Positions 53,182 to 62,079 of a stretch of 64,000 bases of DNA are shown here, piece after piece. The DNA comes from Spirochaetota bacterium (GTDB taxonomy: Bacteria > Spirochaetota > UBA4802 > UBA5550), in contig JAFGBT010000037.1 in the NCBI GenBank assembly GCA_016933025.1, forward strand, positions 1 through 64,000, in the 5' to 3' direction. Made by a program: the position numbers and the translations under genes. Below the pieces are notes generated by a model. It was not told the origin of the DNA and did no database searches. It worked only from the letters and a program-made list of their open reading frames with translations. Numbering within the stretch: the first letter of the stretch is position 1; each line of letters opens with the position of its first letter.

Positions 53182-55359
53182 ATGTTAAAACGATTCGCGG
53201 TCATTATTATCCTGACTCTGCTGGTTCCGCGCTGCCTGGCGGCGGCCGAGGCCGTCACCATTGACGAATCCTTCTCGCAGAGCGTTATCGGGAAGCATAT
53301 CGAATTCCTCGAAGATCCTGAAGGGAAACTGACCGTCAACGGCGCCGCGGCTTCGGAGTCCTGGAAGGCATCGGAGAGAGAATCTCTCAATTTCGGGTTC
53401 ACTGCTTCAGCCTACTGGTTCCGCTTTACAATCGACAACGCCACCGATGAAAACCTGAATCTTTTTTTTGAGCTGACATATCCCCTGATGAATTTTGTCG
53501 ATCTCTATGTCCCGGTCGGCGACGGGTTCAGGGTGATTAAAACCGGAAGCAAGTACCCCTTCCATCACCGCGACATCGAGGACAAGAACTTCGTGTTCCA
53601 GCTGAAAGAGGGGCCCGGCCTCAAGACCTATTACCTGAGAATAAAGACCGAGAGCTCCCTGAACTTTATCCCCCTCATCAAGTCCCAGAAGGCGTATTTC
53701 AAGGGAGTCCAGACCCAGCTCCCGATCATCTGGATCTACTACGGACTGATGATGATCATGGTTGTCTACAACTTCTTCATCTTCATTGCCAGCCGCGACC
53801 GGAGCTACATTTTTTACGTAATCTTTATCACTTCCTATATATTGTTCCAGATGACCCTGAACGGTTATTCCTTCCAGTACCTGTGGCCGAACGCGATCTG
53901 GTGGGCGTGCCATGCACTCCCGTTTTTCATGTGCTCGTCGGTCTGCATGGCCGGTATTTTTATCCGTGACGTCATAGACGCCAGACGGCTGTTCAGGCGC
54001 CTGGATAAAATCTTTCTTTTCATTATCATCCCTGTTTCGTCGGCATGGGCCGTGGCCAGCCTGTTCGTTAAGTATGCCGTAGCCATCAAGGGGGCCACGG
54101 CGCTGGTCGGCATCCTGTCCTCTTTGATGTTTATAGTCGTTGCGGCGGCCCTGTTCAGCGGATCGCGTGCCGCCCGATTCATTGCCGTCGGCTTCCTCGG
54201 GCTGGTGGCTGGCATCCTCGCCTATGTCCTGAAAACGTTCGGTCTGCTCCCCGAGATGTTTATCACCGAATGGGGAGTGCAGATCGGATCGACCCTGGTC
54301 GTCATATTCCTGTCGCTGGCCCTTGCCGACAAGATCAACGTGATGCGGCATGAACTGAAGATCCTCCTGACCGAGCAGCAGGAGAACGAGAAGACGGCGC
54401 GCGATCGCGCCGAGTACCTGGAGGGGATCGTCGGGACCGCGACCGGCATTTCCGATGAGTTCGTGACCGTCAGCAACAAGCTCCAGGAGGTGACAAACAG
54501 ATTTTCAGAGCTGTCGATGGAGCAGGCGGCCACGAGCGAGGAGATGTCATCGACCTTCGAGGAGCTGTCGGCGTCCATTGACGCCATTTACGAGTCGACC
54601 ATCAATCAGAAGAACGAGGGCGAGAAATCGATGCATCTGGTGGACGAGCTGAGCGAGGCCCAGCAGGGGCTGATCCGTGAAAGCCAGAAGGTTGAGGAGA
54701 ACATCAGGAGCATACTGGAGTCGGCGAAAGACACGGGGGAGAGCCTCCATATGATGACCGAGACCATGAACCTGATCAACACCGGCGGCAAGGAGATCAG
54801 CCAGTTCATCGCCATGATCGACGACATCTCGGACCGGATCAACCTGCTGAGCCTCAACGCCGCTATCGAGGCCGCCCGCGCCGGCGATTACGGAAGGGGG
54901 TTCGCCGTCGTGGCCGACGAGATCGGAAAGCTGGCCCAGGCCACGTCGGACAACTCGAAGGAGATCGCGAAAAAGATATCGAAGATAATCACCGACATAG
55001 ATGCCGGCACGAGCTTCGTTACCGGCACCAGGGAATCGACCGACGGGATATTCCGGATGGTGAACTCAATCGGCAAGGGGGTCGTCTCGGTGCGGGAGTT
55101 GATGACGAAGCAGAACCAGGCGCTCGAGATGGTGATGAAGCAGTCGGGGATCATCGAGAAGATGTCGAAAGAGATCGTGAACTCGACGAACGAGCAGAAG
55201 GGATCGATGGCGCATACCCAGAAGACGATAGACCGGCTGTCAGAGATGGCGATGGAGATCGCACACTCCAACAGCACCATAATAGATATGACGAAAACCA
55301 TCCATGAAATGACATTGAAGCTGGACGGTGTAATCCGAGGAAAGACCGAATCGGCCTAG
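53182..55359 (+). CDS. Chemoreceptor with 7TM-DISM sensor
   Basis: A 725-residue methyl-accepting-type protein. The ATG at 53182 gives a signal peptide (cleaved near residue 23) followed by a 7TMR-DISMED2 extracytoplasmic domain (about 25-165) and seven transmembrane helices (about 178-380). A coiled coil leads to an MCP signalling domain (about 440-725). The hairpin tip NLLSLNAAIEAARAGDYGRG and VVADEIGKLAQ are the canonical chemoreceptor signature. 7TM-DISM sensors usually feed histidine kinases or GGDEF domains; here they feed CheA. No HAMP domain is present. Its stop overlaps the convergent polyferredoxin gene by four bases. Confidence 0.9.
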   Translation: MLKRFAVIIILTLLVPRCLAAAEAVTIDESFSQSVIGKHIEFLEDPEGKLTVNGAAASESWKASERESLNFGFTASAYWFRFTIDNATDENLNLFFELTYPLMNFVDLYVPVGDGFRVIKTGSKYPFHHRDIEDKNFVFQLKEGPGLKTYYLRIKTESSLNFIPLIKSQKAYFKGVQTQLPIIWIYYGLMMIMVVYNFFIFIASRDRSYIFYVIFITSYILFQMTLNGYSFQYLWPNAIWWACHALPFFMCSSVCMAGIFIRDVIDARRLFRRLDKIFLFIIIPVSSAWAVASLFVKYAVAIKGATALVGILSSLMFIVVAAALFSGSRAARFIAVGFLGLVAGILAYVLKTFGLLPEMFITEWGVQIGSTLVVIFLSLALADKINVMRHELKILLTEQQENEKTARDRAEYLEGIVGTATGISDEFVTVSNKLQEVTNRFSELSMEQAATSEEMSSTFEELSASIDAIYESTINQKNEGEKSMHLVDELSEAQQGLIRESQKVEENIRSILESAKDTGESLHMMTETMNLINTGGKEISQFIAMIDDISDRINLLSLNAAIEAARAGDYGRGFAVVADEIGKLAQATSDNSKEIAKKISKIITDIDAGTSFVTGTRESTDGIFRMVNSIGKGVVSVRELMTKQNQALEMVMKQSGIIEKMSKEIVNSTNEQKGSMAHTQKTIDRLSEMAMEIAHSNSTIIDMTKTIHEMTLKLDGVIRGKTESA

Positions 55360-56990
55360 GCGTCGCCCGTCCGTATGGTTATGATCCCCCGGTCAGGCTC
55401 GACCGGGCACCTGCACTCACATATGGCGCACCCGATGCAGAGGCCTGCGACTACATACGGCAGCTTGACAATCTTCCCCTTCACAATCGCCCTTCTGAAC
55501 TTGATGGCCTTGTCAGGCACGGGACAGTGCTCCTCGCATACCAGGCAGTCCTCTCCCTTCGCGTAGGGAAGGCAGGTATTCGGATCGAATATCGCGATCC
55601 CGATCTTGAATTGCTGCTTCTGCTTTAACGTAAGCGGACGTATGGCCCCGGTCGGGCAGACGCTGCCGCACAAATTGCAGTTGTACTCGCAGTATCCGAG
55701 ACGGACGTCCATTACCGGCGCCCATGCGCCCGCGGGCCCCCGGCGGAGAGGGGCCGGCTGGAGCACGTTGGTGGGGCAGACCTTCATGCAGTTGCCGCAC
55801 CTGATGCAGCGCTGGATGAACTCCTCCTCCGGAAGCGCTCCGGGCGGTCGGAGGCCCGATTGCGTGCCGGTACGGCGCGGCGTGCGCGCTTCCGGCCGGG
55901 CCGCGAAAGCCGGTATCGATGTCAGCAAGCCCCATAGCATGATAATGAACTGCTGGCGTGAATGGAGGCCTTTTTCCCCTTTGTGTGCGGTTTTACTCTG
56001 ACCCCAGGGCTGTTGCTCTGACCCCTGAATGTTGCTCTGACACCCGGCTTTCGATCTGACACCCAACAGGTTACTCTGACCCCATGGTTTCTTGAATACA
56101 AAAGAGGATTTTCCGGCGGGGCAGAGGGCCGCGCAGTCAAGGCAGACGACGCACTCCTCCGGGAGGTAGGAATTGTCCGGTTTGATGGCGTTCATCCGGC
56201 AGAGGTCCCGGCATACGCCGCAGTTGGTCTCGCACGCGTCCGAGTCCCGCCGCAGGAGGGGGCGCCGCGAAACCAGCGCAAGAATTGCGCCGAGCGGGCA
56301 GAGATGGCGGCACCAGAATCGGCGCCTGACGAGCGATAGGATAAGAATCCCGACAAAGAATAGTACTATCGTCTCCGAGTGTGTAAAGCGCGGCGTCGAC
56401 AGGCTCAGGAACCACTCCCTGAGCCAGCTGTAGAGCGATTCCAGCCATTCCGGATAGCCTGAGGCTTCAAGCAGTTTCACCATTCCGCTGTCAACGGACC
56501 CGCTTACGAAAGGATGGATGGTGAACGAAAATGTCCTGACAAAGATGGTGATGGGATCTATGGGCCACGCCGCCTGGATGCCGGCAACGGCCAGGGCGAA
56601 TACCGCCGATAATATCGCGTATTTGACGTACCTGAGCCTGAGCGGGGCCGGTTCCCTCTCCTTTTTCCGGAACAGGCCGAGGATAAGCGATCTCAGCCAG
56701 GAGAGGAAGTCGAGAAGGGCGCCGAGCGGGCAGATCCAGCCACAGAAGGCCCTCCCGAGTATGATCGTTCCCGCAAGGACGATCGCCGAGTAGACAAGGC
56801 CGGATAGGAGTACGCGTTCGGCAACGGAGGTGACGATCATGGCGAAAGGGTCGATGAGAAAATAGAATTCGGGGTTGATGAATCCGGACAGGGGGAACCT
56901 GGTATTCCAGATCATATAGACGAGAAGAAAGACCGACAGGCACTGGACGGCCCGCCGTACTTTCAAAAGATGCTTTACGGCGACGGCCAT
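55356..56990 (-). CDS. Polyferredoxin membrane protein, NapH and NapG-like fusion
   Basis: A 544-residue iron-sulfur membrane protein. The N-terminal part is NapH/YccM-like: transmembrane helices at about 15-32, 45-70 and 120-140 and 205-220, the CGWICPLGALLDF and CRHLCPLGAILAL motifs, then two Cys clusters (CETNCGVCRDLC, CVVCLDCAALCPAG). After a spacer of about 40 residues made by a nucleotide repeat and a further hydrophobic segment, there is a NapG-like domain with four 4Fe-4S motifs (RCIRCGNCMKVCPTNVL, YCEYNCNLCGSVCP, CLVCEEHCP, CIGCAICECRCP). It likely passes electrons from the quinone pool to an exported partner. It overlaps the DUF362 gene by one base. Confidence 0.88.
   Translation of the reverse strand: MAVAVKHLLKVRRAVQCLSVFLLVYMIWNTRFPLSGFINPEFYFLIDPFAMIVTSVAERVLLSGLVYSAIVLAGTIILGRAFCGWICPLGALLDFLSWLRSLILGLFRKKEREPAPLRLRYVKYAILSAVFALAVAGIQAAWPIDPITIFVRTFSFTIHPFVSGSVDSGMVKLLEASGYPEWLESLYSWLREWFLSLSTPRFTHSETIVLFFVGILILSLVRRRFWCRHLCPLGAILALVSRRPLLRRDSDACETNCGVCRDLCRMNAIKPDNSYLPEECVVCLDCAALCPAGKSSFVFKKPWGQSNLLGVRSKAGCQSNIQGSEQQPWGQSKTAHKGEKGLHSRQQFIIMLWGLLTSIPAFAARPEARTPRRTGTQSGLRPPGALPEEEFIQRCIRCGNCMKVCPTNVLQPAPLRRGPAGAWAPVMDVRLGYCEYNCNLCGSVCPTGAIRPLTLKQKQQFKIGIAIFDPNTCLPYAKGEDCLVCEEHCPVPDKAIKFRRAIVKGKIVKLPYVVAGLCIGCAICECRCPVEPDRGIITIRTGDA
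55994..56083. repeat. Five-unit TCTGACCCC repeat inside a coding sequence
   Basis: TCTGACCCC or TCTGACACCC occurs at 55997, 56017, 56036, 56055 and 56075, spaced 20, 19, 19 and 20 bases, often preceded by GTTGC or GTTAC. On the coding (minus) strand it reads GGGGTCAGAG and encodes a Gly/Gln/Ser-rich insert (PWGQS, GVRS, GCQS, GSEQ, PWGQS). The frame stays open through it. Confidence 0.85.
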
Positions 56991-57991
56991 CAGGCGGTGA
57001 CGGTGCGTATTTTCGACCTGGTAATATCGGCGCTTCCGAGTCCGCGCTCTTCGCCGACTCTGACCGCGCCCACGTCCCTCGGCTTCATGCCGAAAAGCGT
57101 GGCGGCGTATGCGTCGGCCAGCACCGGGTCGGTGCCGGCTATGACGATCTTCGTCGGCTTAACGTCGCGCAGCCTGCCGCCGGAGGGTCCATGGGCGAGC
57201 AGAATGCGGTACGCGTCAATGACCGTCAGTTCCGGGTTGAAGAAACCGGTCAGGTCCGCCAGCTTCTCGTCGATGTTGATGTGGATCATGCCGCGGTTGC
57301 CGCCGCAGACTCCCATCAGGTTCTTCATGGAGAGCGTAAGGCCCGTACGGGAGTGGTGCTTGGCTACCGGGACATTGATGAGGCAGTCGCATTGCACAGC
57401 GTCGGCATAGACAGGCCATGACTTCATTGCACTACCGGCGGGAAACATGCCCGGCAGGAATTTCGAATCGATCACATGAAAGACGCTGGCGCCCGCTTTT
57501 TTGGCGGCATCCGATATCCCGCTGTTCGCGTAGCACATGCCGGCTTCGTTGCAGGTCCTGTCGAATACCTTGACCCGCTTCGCGCCGGCGGCGAGGCAGA
57601 GCTTCACCAGCGCGGCAACAATCTCTGGATTGGTGGTGGCCGCGTATTCGGGCGTGCGGTTCCATCCTATGTTGGGTTTGATAACGACAGTGTCTCCCGG
57701 ACGGACGAACTGCCCCATGCCGCCCAGGGCCTCGATCGCCTTTCGCGTCATGGCGGCGGGGCTGGAGCCTCTGGCCACGGCAAGATCGCAGGGTGTTTTT
57801 ACCGCCCTCTTTTTCCGGGGAGGGAGCTTCTGCGCTGCTTCTGCGCGCGACGGGGAAACGGACGATCGAGCCAGCGCGGCCGCTCCGAGCGCTGCTGCCA
57901 GAGCGCCGAGGAACTCCCTGCGCGAAGTCGCCGGCGAGCCTGATATACGGGTGGTTATGCGGTCTGATATGTTCTTGAGCAGGCGCATCAT
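56990..57991 (-). CDS. Tat-exported DUF362 iron-sulfur-type protein
   Basis: A 333-residue protein with a twin-arginine signal (SRREFLGALAAALGAAALA, residues 23-41). The DUF362 core follows: VVIKPNIGWNRTPEYAATTNPE, VFDRTCNEAGMCYANSG, NVPVAKHHSRTGLTLSMKNLMG and a final AGTDPVLADAYAA. DUF362 proteins bind iron-sulfur clusters in some members; two cysteines of CNEAGMC may serve. It is coupled to the polyferredoxin gene, so the two likely form an electron-transfer pair spanning the membrane. The start at 57991 has GAGGTGAC upstream (on the minus strand). Confidence 0.85.
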   Translation of the reverse strand: MMRLLKNISDRITTRISGSPATSRREFLGALAAALGAAALARSSVSPSRAEAAQKLPPRKKRAVKTPCDLAVARGSSPAAMTRKAIEALGGMGQFVRPGDTVVIKPNIGWNRTPEYAATTNPEIVAALVKLCLAAGAKRVKVFDRTCNEAGMCYANSGISDAAKKAGASVFHVIDSKFLPGMFPAGSAMKSWPVYADAVQCDCLINVPVAKHHSRTGLTLSMKNLMGVCGGNRGMIHINIDEKLADLTGFFNPELTVIDAYRILLAHGPSGGRLRDVKPTKIVIAGTDPVLADAYAATLFGMKPRDVGAVRVGEERGLGSADITRSKIRTVTA

Positions 57992-58064
57992 GACGTCACC
58001 TCACCTCTATGTTTTCCGGGGCAGTGGCGCGATCCCGGGGAGAAACATTATCCGATAGGAAACC

Positions 58065-58736
58065 CTATTTCACGTCGAGCAATTCGACATCAAAAATAAG
58101 AACGGAGTTGCCGGGAATGCCGGGGCCGCCCCGCTCTCCATATCCGAGGTTGCCGGGTATTGTGAGCTTGTACTTCGACCCGACCTTCATGAGCTGAAGC
58201 CCTTCCGTCCAGCCCGGGATCACCTCGTTCAGTTTGAACTCGGCCGGTTGGTTTCTCTTATAGGAGCTGTCGAATTCTGTCCCGTCTATCAGCGTGCCGC
58301 GGTAATGGACCTTCACTGTGTTGGTCGCCAGGGGCGATCTGCCGGTTCCTTCCTTGATAACCTCGTACTGGAGCCCTGAGTTCGTGACCTTGACGCCCGC
58401 CTTGGCCCTGTTTTTTTCGAGGTACTCGGCCCCCTTCTTTTCGCTCTCAGCGGCGTTATCGGCCTGCTTTTTCATCATGTCCATGGAGACTTTCTGGAAT
58501 GCGTTTCGGACCTCCTCATCGGTGACCCTGCTCTTGTTGCCCTTGATTGCGTCGTTGAACCCGTCCATGAACGCCTTCATGTCGATGTCCATTCCGCGGT
58601 TCTTCATGTCCTTTGCGAACTGCATGCCGATCCCGTAGCTCACCTTGGCGTTGTCGGAGCTGAGATTGGCGTTGCATGAAAAAATTGTGATTACTGAGAG
58701 ACAGCAGATTAAGCGTACGGCGGTTGATGGTTTCAT
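58065..58736 (-). CDS. FKBP-type peptidyl-prolyl isomerase lipoprotein
   Basis: A 223-residue protein. It starts at an ATG preceded by AAAGGA; the frame to 59141 is spurious. The N-terminus is a lipoprotein signal with lipobox TIFSC (Cys21). Residues about 25-105 form the FKBP_N helical dimerisation domain ([21 protein letters not shown]) and about 115-223 the FKBP_C isomerase domain ([57 protein letters not shown]). This is the FkpA/Mip architecture, a periplasmic or surface folding catalyst. In Legionella the homologue Mip is a virulence factor; no such claim is made here. Confidence 0.92.
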   Translation of the reverse strand: MKPSTAVRLICCLSVITIFSCNANLSSDNAKVSYGIGMQFAKDMKNRGMDIDMKAFMDGFNDAIKGNKSRVTDEEVRNAFQKVSMDMMKKQADNAAESEKKGAEYLEKNRAKAGVKVTNSGLQYEVIKEGTGRSPLATNTVKVHYRGTLIDGTEFDSSYKRNQPAEFKLNEVIPGWTEGLQLMKVGSKYKLTIPGNLGYGERGGPGIPGNSVLIFDVELLDVK

Positions 58737-58870
58737 GATAGTATCCTTTATATGATATATTGTTATCGTGCGGCCAACGAAGAAGTCTGTTCTCATTTGC
58801 CTGCTGGCGTAAACAGGGCACCTAAAATGTATTTGTGTCAATGTCTTTTTTTTGTTACGGGGGTAATGGA

Positions 58871-58910
58871 CCTCACCCCCCTGTCCCCCCTCTCCCACGG
58901 GGAGAGGGGG
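58871..58910. repeat. Partial copy of the CCTCACCCC hairpin element
   Basis: CCTCACCCCC (58871-58880) is followed by a 12-bp hairpin: CCCCCCTCTCCC with GGGAGAGGGGGG. It matches the left half of the elements at 31444-31595 and 34923-35030, but the right half and right terminal repeat are missing. It lies between the divergent FKBP gene and tgt. Confidence 0.7.
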
Positions 58911-58962
58911 GAAGATTTGAAATCCATTTGACATTTCTTCCCCATACTCTTGAATAACCCCC

Positions 58963-60087
58963 ATGCAATTCAGGGTGATAGCAAAGGATAAAACGACGGC
59001 GGCCCGGACCGGCGAGATTGTCACGGCACGGGGGCGCATCCGCACTCCGGTCTTCATGCCCGTGGCCACCAGGGGGGCGGTCCGTGCCCTGACGGTCCGG
59101 GACGTGGATGAGCTTGCATTCGACATCATACTCTCGAACACGTATCACCTATACCTTCGGCCCGGCGTGGAGGTGTTGAAACAGGCGGGCGGGCTCCACA
59201 ACTTCATGAAGTTCAGCGGTCCGATTCTCACCGACTCCGGGGGGTTTCAGGTATTTTCCCTGTCGGAATTCTGTCGGGTGCTCGACGACGGGGTCGAGTT
59301 TCGTTCGCATGTCGACGGTTCGCTCCACCGCTTCACGCCGGAGTCGGTGCTCGATATCCAGAGGGTGATCGGCTCGGACATCATGATGGTGCTTGATCAG
59401 TGCACTGACTACCCGGTCGACGAGAAACAGGCGCGCGAAGCGGTCGAGCGGACGGTGCGGTGGGCCCGCGACTCTTTTCGGCACTGGCAGGAGAACTTCG
59501 ATACGGAAGCGCAGGCGCTTTTCGCAATCGTGCAGGGGAGCGTTTACGGCGGGCTCAGAAGGGAGTGCTGCGATCGTCTCAGGGAGCTCCCCTTTCCCGG
59601 TTATGCCGTCGGAGGGCTGTCGGTGGGGGAGCCGAAGGAGCTCTATCGGGAGATCGCCGGGCTCACCCTCTCGCGCCTGCCTGATGACCGGCCGCGCTAC
59701 ATGATGGGCGTGGGGAGTCCCATGGAAATCCTGCACGCAATACGGTGCGGCACCGATATGTTCGACTCGGTAATGCCCACCCGTATTGCCAGGAACGGGA
59801 CCTTGTTTACATCAGGGGGGAGGGTGAACATAAAATCCTCTGCCGTGGAATCTGACTCCGGGCCGCTTGACCCCGGGTGCGGCTGCTATGTCTGCCGCAG
59901 TTTCACGAAATCTTACCTGAGGCACCTTTACCGGGCCGGCGAGATATCGGCGCTTATATATAATACCTATCATAACCTGTATTTTATGAATACATTCATG
60001 AATGAGATACGGGAGAGCATTGCCGGGGGGAGGTTCGCCGAGGCGTATAACAAATGGGATGCCGTATATGGAAACGGCGACATTTAA
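58963..60087 (+). CDS. tgt: tRNA-guanine (queuine) transglycosylase
   Basis: Exchanges G34 for the queuosine precursor preQ1 in tRNAs with GUN anticodons. A 374-residue TIM-barrel enzyme: [42 protein letters not shown], and [12 protein letters not shown] (catalytic Asp). The zinc site has C-G-C-Y-V-C with a His from the YRAG-to-YNTYHN stretch. Start: ATG at 58963. Complete. Confidence 0.96.
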   Translation: MQFRVIAKDKTTAARTGEIVTARGRIRTPVFMPVATRGAVRALTVRDVDELAFDIILSNTYHLYLRPGVEVLKQAGGLHNFMKFSGPILTDSGGFQVFSLSEFCRVLDDGVEFRSHVDGSLHRFTPESVLDIQRVIGSDIMMVLDQCTDYPVDEKQAREAVERTVRWARDSFRHWQENFDTEAQALFAIVQGSVYGGLRRECCDRLRELPFPGYAVGGLSVGEPKELYREIAGLTLSRLPDDRPRYMMGVGSPMEILHAIRCGTDMFDSVMPTRIARNGTLFTSGGRVNIKSSAVESDSGPLDPGCGCYVCRSFTKSYLRHLYRAGEISALIYNTYHNLYFMNTFMNEIRESIAGGRFAEAYNKWDAVYGNGDI

Positions 60088-60138
60088 AATGAAATGTATA
60101 AAAATTTTCTTGACCGTATTGAATAGAGATAAATAATC

Positions 60139-60167
60139 TTGACATAATAATTATCAGGGAATATAGT
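60139..60167 (+). promoter_or_regulatory. Strong sigma-70 type promoter of the STAS gene
   Basis: TTGACA (60139-60144), a 17-base spacer and TATAGT (60162-60167) match the consensus well. Transcription would start near 60175, about 47 bases before the STAS start codon. Confidence 0.75.
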
Positions 60168-60221
60168 GTTGCGGACGCAGATTATTCCCATAATTGGAAT
60201 ATTGAGGGGGGGACCCGGCAC

Positions 60222-60560
60222 ATGGATATAACGACCAGATCAAAAGGGGATGTAGTGCTGCTGGATATCTCCGGCGAAATCGACCTGTATAACGCGCCGG
60301 AAATCAAGGATGTCATAAGCAAGCTCATCGAAGAGAGGAAATACAATGTCGTTATAAACCTCGAAAAGGTATCATATATAGATTCTTCGGGTATCGGCGC
60401 CCTCATATCCAGCCTGTCAAACCTCAAGAAATACCAGGGCGGGTTGAAAATCATCAACGTGTTCGCCTCGGTGCGCAAGGTGTTCGAATTAACCAAGTTG
60501 ACTTCTTTTTTTGAGATCTTTGATTCCGAGGAAGATGCCATTAACTCATTTTCCGGGTAG
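60222..60560 (+). CDS. STAS-domain protein (anti-sigma factor antagonist type)
   Basis: A 112-residue single STAS domain resembling RsbV/SpoIIAA: MDITTRSKGDVVLLDISGEIDLYN and the phospho-switch DSSGIG near residue 60. It has its own promoter and a GGGGG-type ribosome site. Fourth STAS protein of the window. It begins a possible unit with the LysM lipoprotein 71 bases downstream. Confidence 0.88.
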   Translation: MDITTRSKGDVVLLDISGEIDLYNAPEIKDVISKLIEERKYNVVINLEKVSYIDSSGIGALISSLSNLKKYQGGLKIINVFASVRKVFELTKLTSFFEIFDSEEDAINSFSG

Positions 60561-60631
60561 CATCTGAGTCATTTTCATAGATATCATTTCACTAACCATA
60601 ATCAAATTTATTTTATTTTTATGAGGTCGCC

Positions 60632-61828
60632 ATGATGCGTATGAGAAATGTATTGGTTTTATTGTTTACCGCTCTGTCGATCACCGTGTTGATAGGGTGC
60701 ACGGTTAGCGTTCCCATCAGGGAAATGACCGACGCAAAAACAGGGATAAAATCTGCCGAGAAGGTGAAGGCCGACAAGTACGCTCCCAATGAGCTCGGTT
60801 CAGCCCAGGCGAAGCTGATAGAAAGCCACGGCCAGGTCGCCGGGAAAGACGCCGACAAGGCCAAGACGTCCGCCGTGGAAGCGGCCGACCTCGCGCTTGC
60901 GGCATACAACAAGTCGCTACCGCTCCTGGCAAAGGACACCATCGAGATAGCAGACAAGAGCCTCGATGAAGCCGGTGAAGTATATGCCGAGCGTCTTGCG
61001 CCGGCCGAGTACCGGGACGCGGAGGATGCTCTCAAGCAAGCCAACGACCAGTTTCAGGACAAGCAATACGCTGAGGCGTACCAGTCCGCCGTCAGGGCCG
61101 ATGAAAAGGCGAAAAATGCGCGCAACATCGCCATCGGGAAGAATTCCCTCCTCGGCGATTCGATTGCCGAGGTGAAGCGGACGCTTGAAGAGGCTGAGCA
61201 GTATGGGGCGAAGAAATACGCGCCTGAGAAAGTAAGGCTTGCGAGCGAGAATTTGGTCCTGGCGGAAGAGGCTTACAAGGAGCAGGAACTGAAGAAGGGG
61301 TTCTCCGCGGTCGAAGTGGCGAAACTGAACGCCGACGAGGCGCTTCTCGAAGCGCTGAAAAAAACGGCGGCAGACAGGCTCGCCGAGGCGAAGAAGGCAA
61401 TCGCCCTTGCGGAGAAATCGAAGTTTGCCGGCCAGAGGAGCAACGAGCTGAACGCGGCAAAGGAATCGCTTGAGAGCGCGAAATCGAAACTGGCCGATTC
61501 GAAATACAAGGACTCGATCGCCGATTCCGACGAGGCCCTGAGGCTCGCGTACCTCGTAATGGGCAGGAAACCGGACGGCACCGAGGTGGCCGCGGCGGTG
61601 GAGGAGACCACGCCCGTGGAAGAGCAGGTTGCCGAGGAAAAAGACTACTGGGAATACCGGGTGGTCTACCGCGAGCGATACAAGGACTGTCTCTGGTACA
61701 TAGCGAAGAAATACTACGGTAACGGCATGCTATGGAAAAAGATATACAAATACAATAAGGATCTGGTACGGAATCCTAATTTAATCTATCCCGGCTGGAT
61801 TATAAAGGTGCCGAAACTTAAAAAGTAG
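60632..61828 (+). CDS. LysM lipoprotein with DUF4398-like repeats
   Basis: A 398-residue protein with a lipoprotein signal (lipobox LIGC, Cys23) and a long Lys/Ala/Glu-rich helical region (about 30-310). The region contains several repeats of a KYAPxE/LxxAxxxL type motif: DKYAPNELGSAQAKL, APAEYRDAEDAL, KKYAPEKVRLASENL, and TAADRLAEAKKA. A C-terminal LysM domain (about 348-396; DCLWYIAKKYYGNGMLWKKIYKYNKDLV) should bind peptidoglycan. The acidic linker EETTPVEEQVAEEKD separates them. It probably tethers the outer membrane to the cell wall. The ATG has no second candidate. Confidence 0.85.
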   Translation: MMRMRNVLVLLFTALSITVLIGCTVSVPIREMTDAKTGIKSAEKVKADKYAPNELGSAQAKLIESHGQVAGKDADKAKTSAVEAADLALAAYNKSLPLLAKDTIEIADKSLDEAGEVYAERLAPAEYRDAEDALKQANDQFQDKQYAEAYQSAVRADEKAKNARNIAIGKNSLLGDSIAEVKRTLEEAEQYGAKKYAPEKVRLASENLVLAEEAYKEQELKKGFSAVEVAKLNADEALLEALKKTAADRLAEAKKAIALAEKSKFAGQRSNELNAAKESLESAKSKLADSKYKDSIADSDEALRLAYLVMGRKPDGTEVAAAVEETTPVEEQVAEEKDYWEYRVVYRERYKDCLWYIAKKYYGNGMLWKKIYKYNKDLVRNPNLIYPGWIIKVPKLKK

Positions 61829-62079
61829 GGGGCCGGGGATTTAACCGGCAGTATATATTTTTCTTCTTATTTACAGGGGGGATACCCCGGCTGCGGCTTG
61901 TTTCGTCTACTGTGACTGCGATGTCGTGAATATGGCTTGACTGATTTCAGGGTATACATTATCAGTTATATCGGTAGTAAAAAGGTTTATTGTTCCGGGC
62001 CGCGCGAGAAAGAGACCCGGTGCGCGCATAAAAAGCCTCTTCCGCGCGAGATTAACAGACGCGTAGAGTTTCTGGCCCT

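Noticed and set aside
53407..54351. 314-codon minus-strand frame
   Set aside because: It is a shadow of the 7TM-DISM chemoreceptor gene.
55994..56083. TCTGACCCC array as a CRISPR
   Set aside because: The units are 9-10 bases with 10-base gaps, not 25-40 base repeats with unique spacers, and no cas gene is near. It is treated as a tandem repeat.
58737..59141. N-terminal extension of the FKBP protein to 59141
   Set aside because: It overlaps tgt on the other strand, has no signal, and would bury the lipoprotein signal peptide 135 residues inside.
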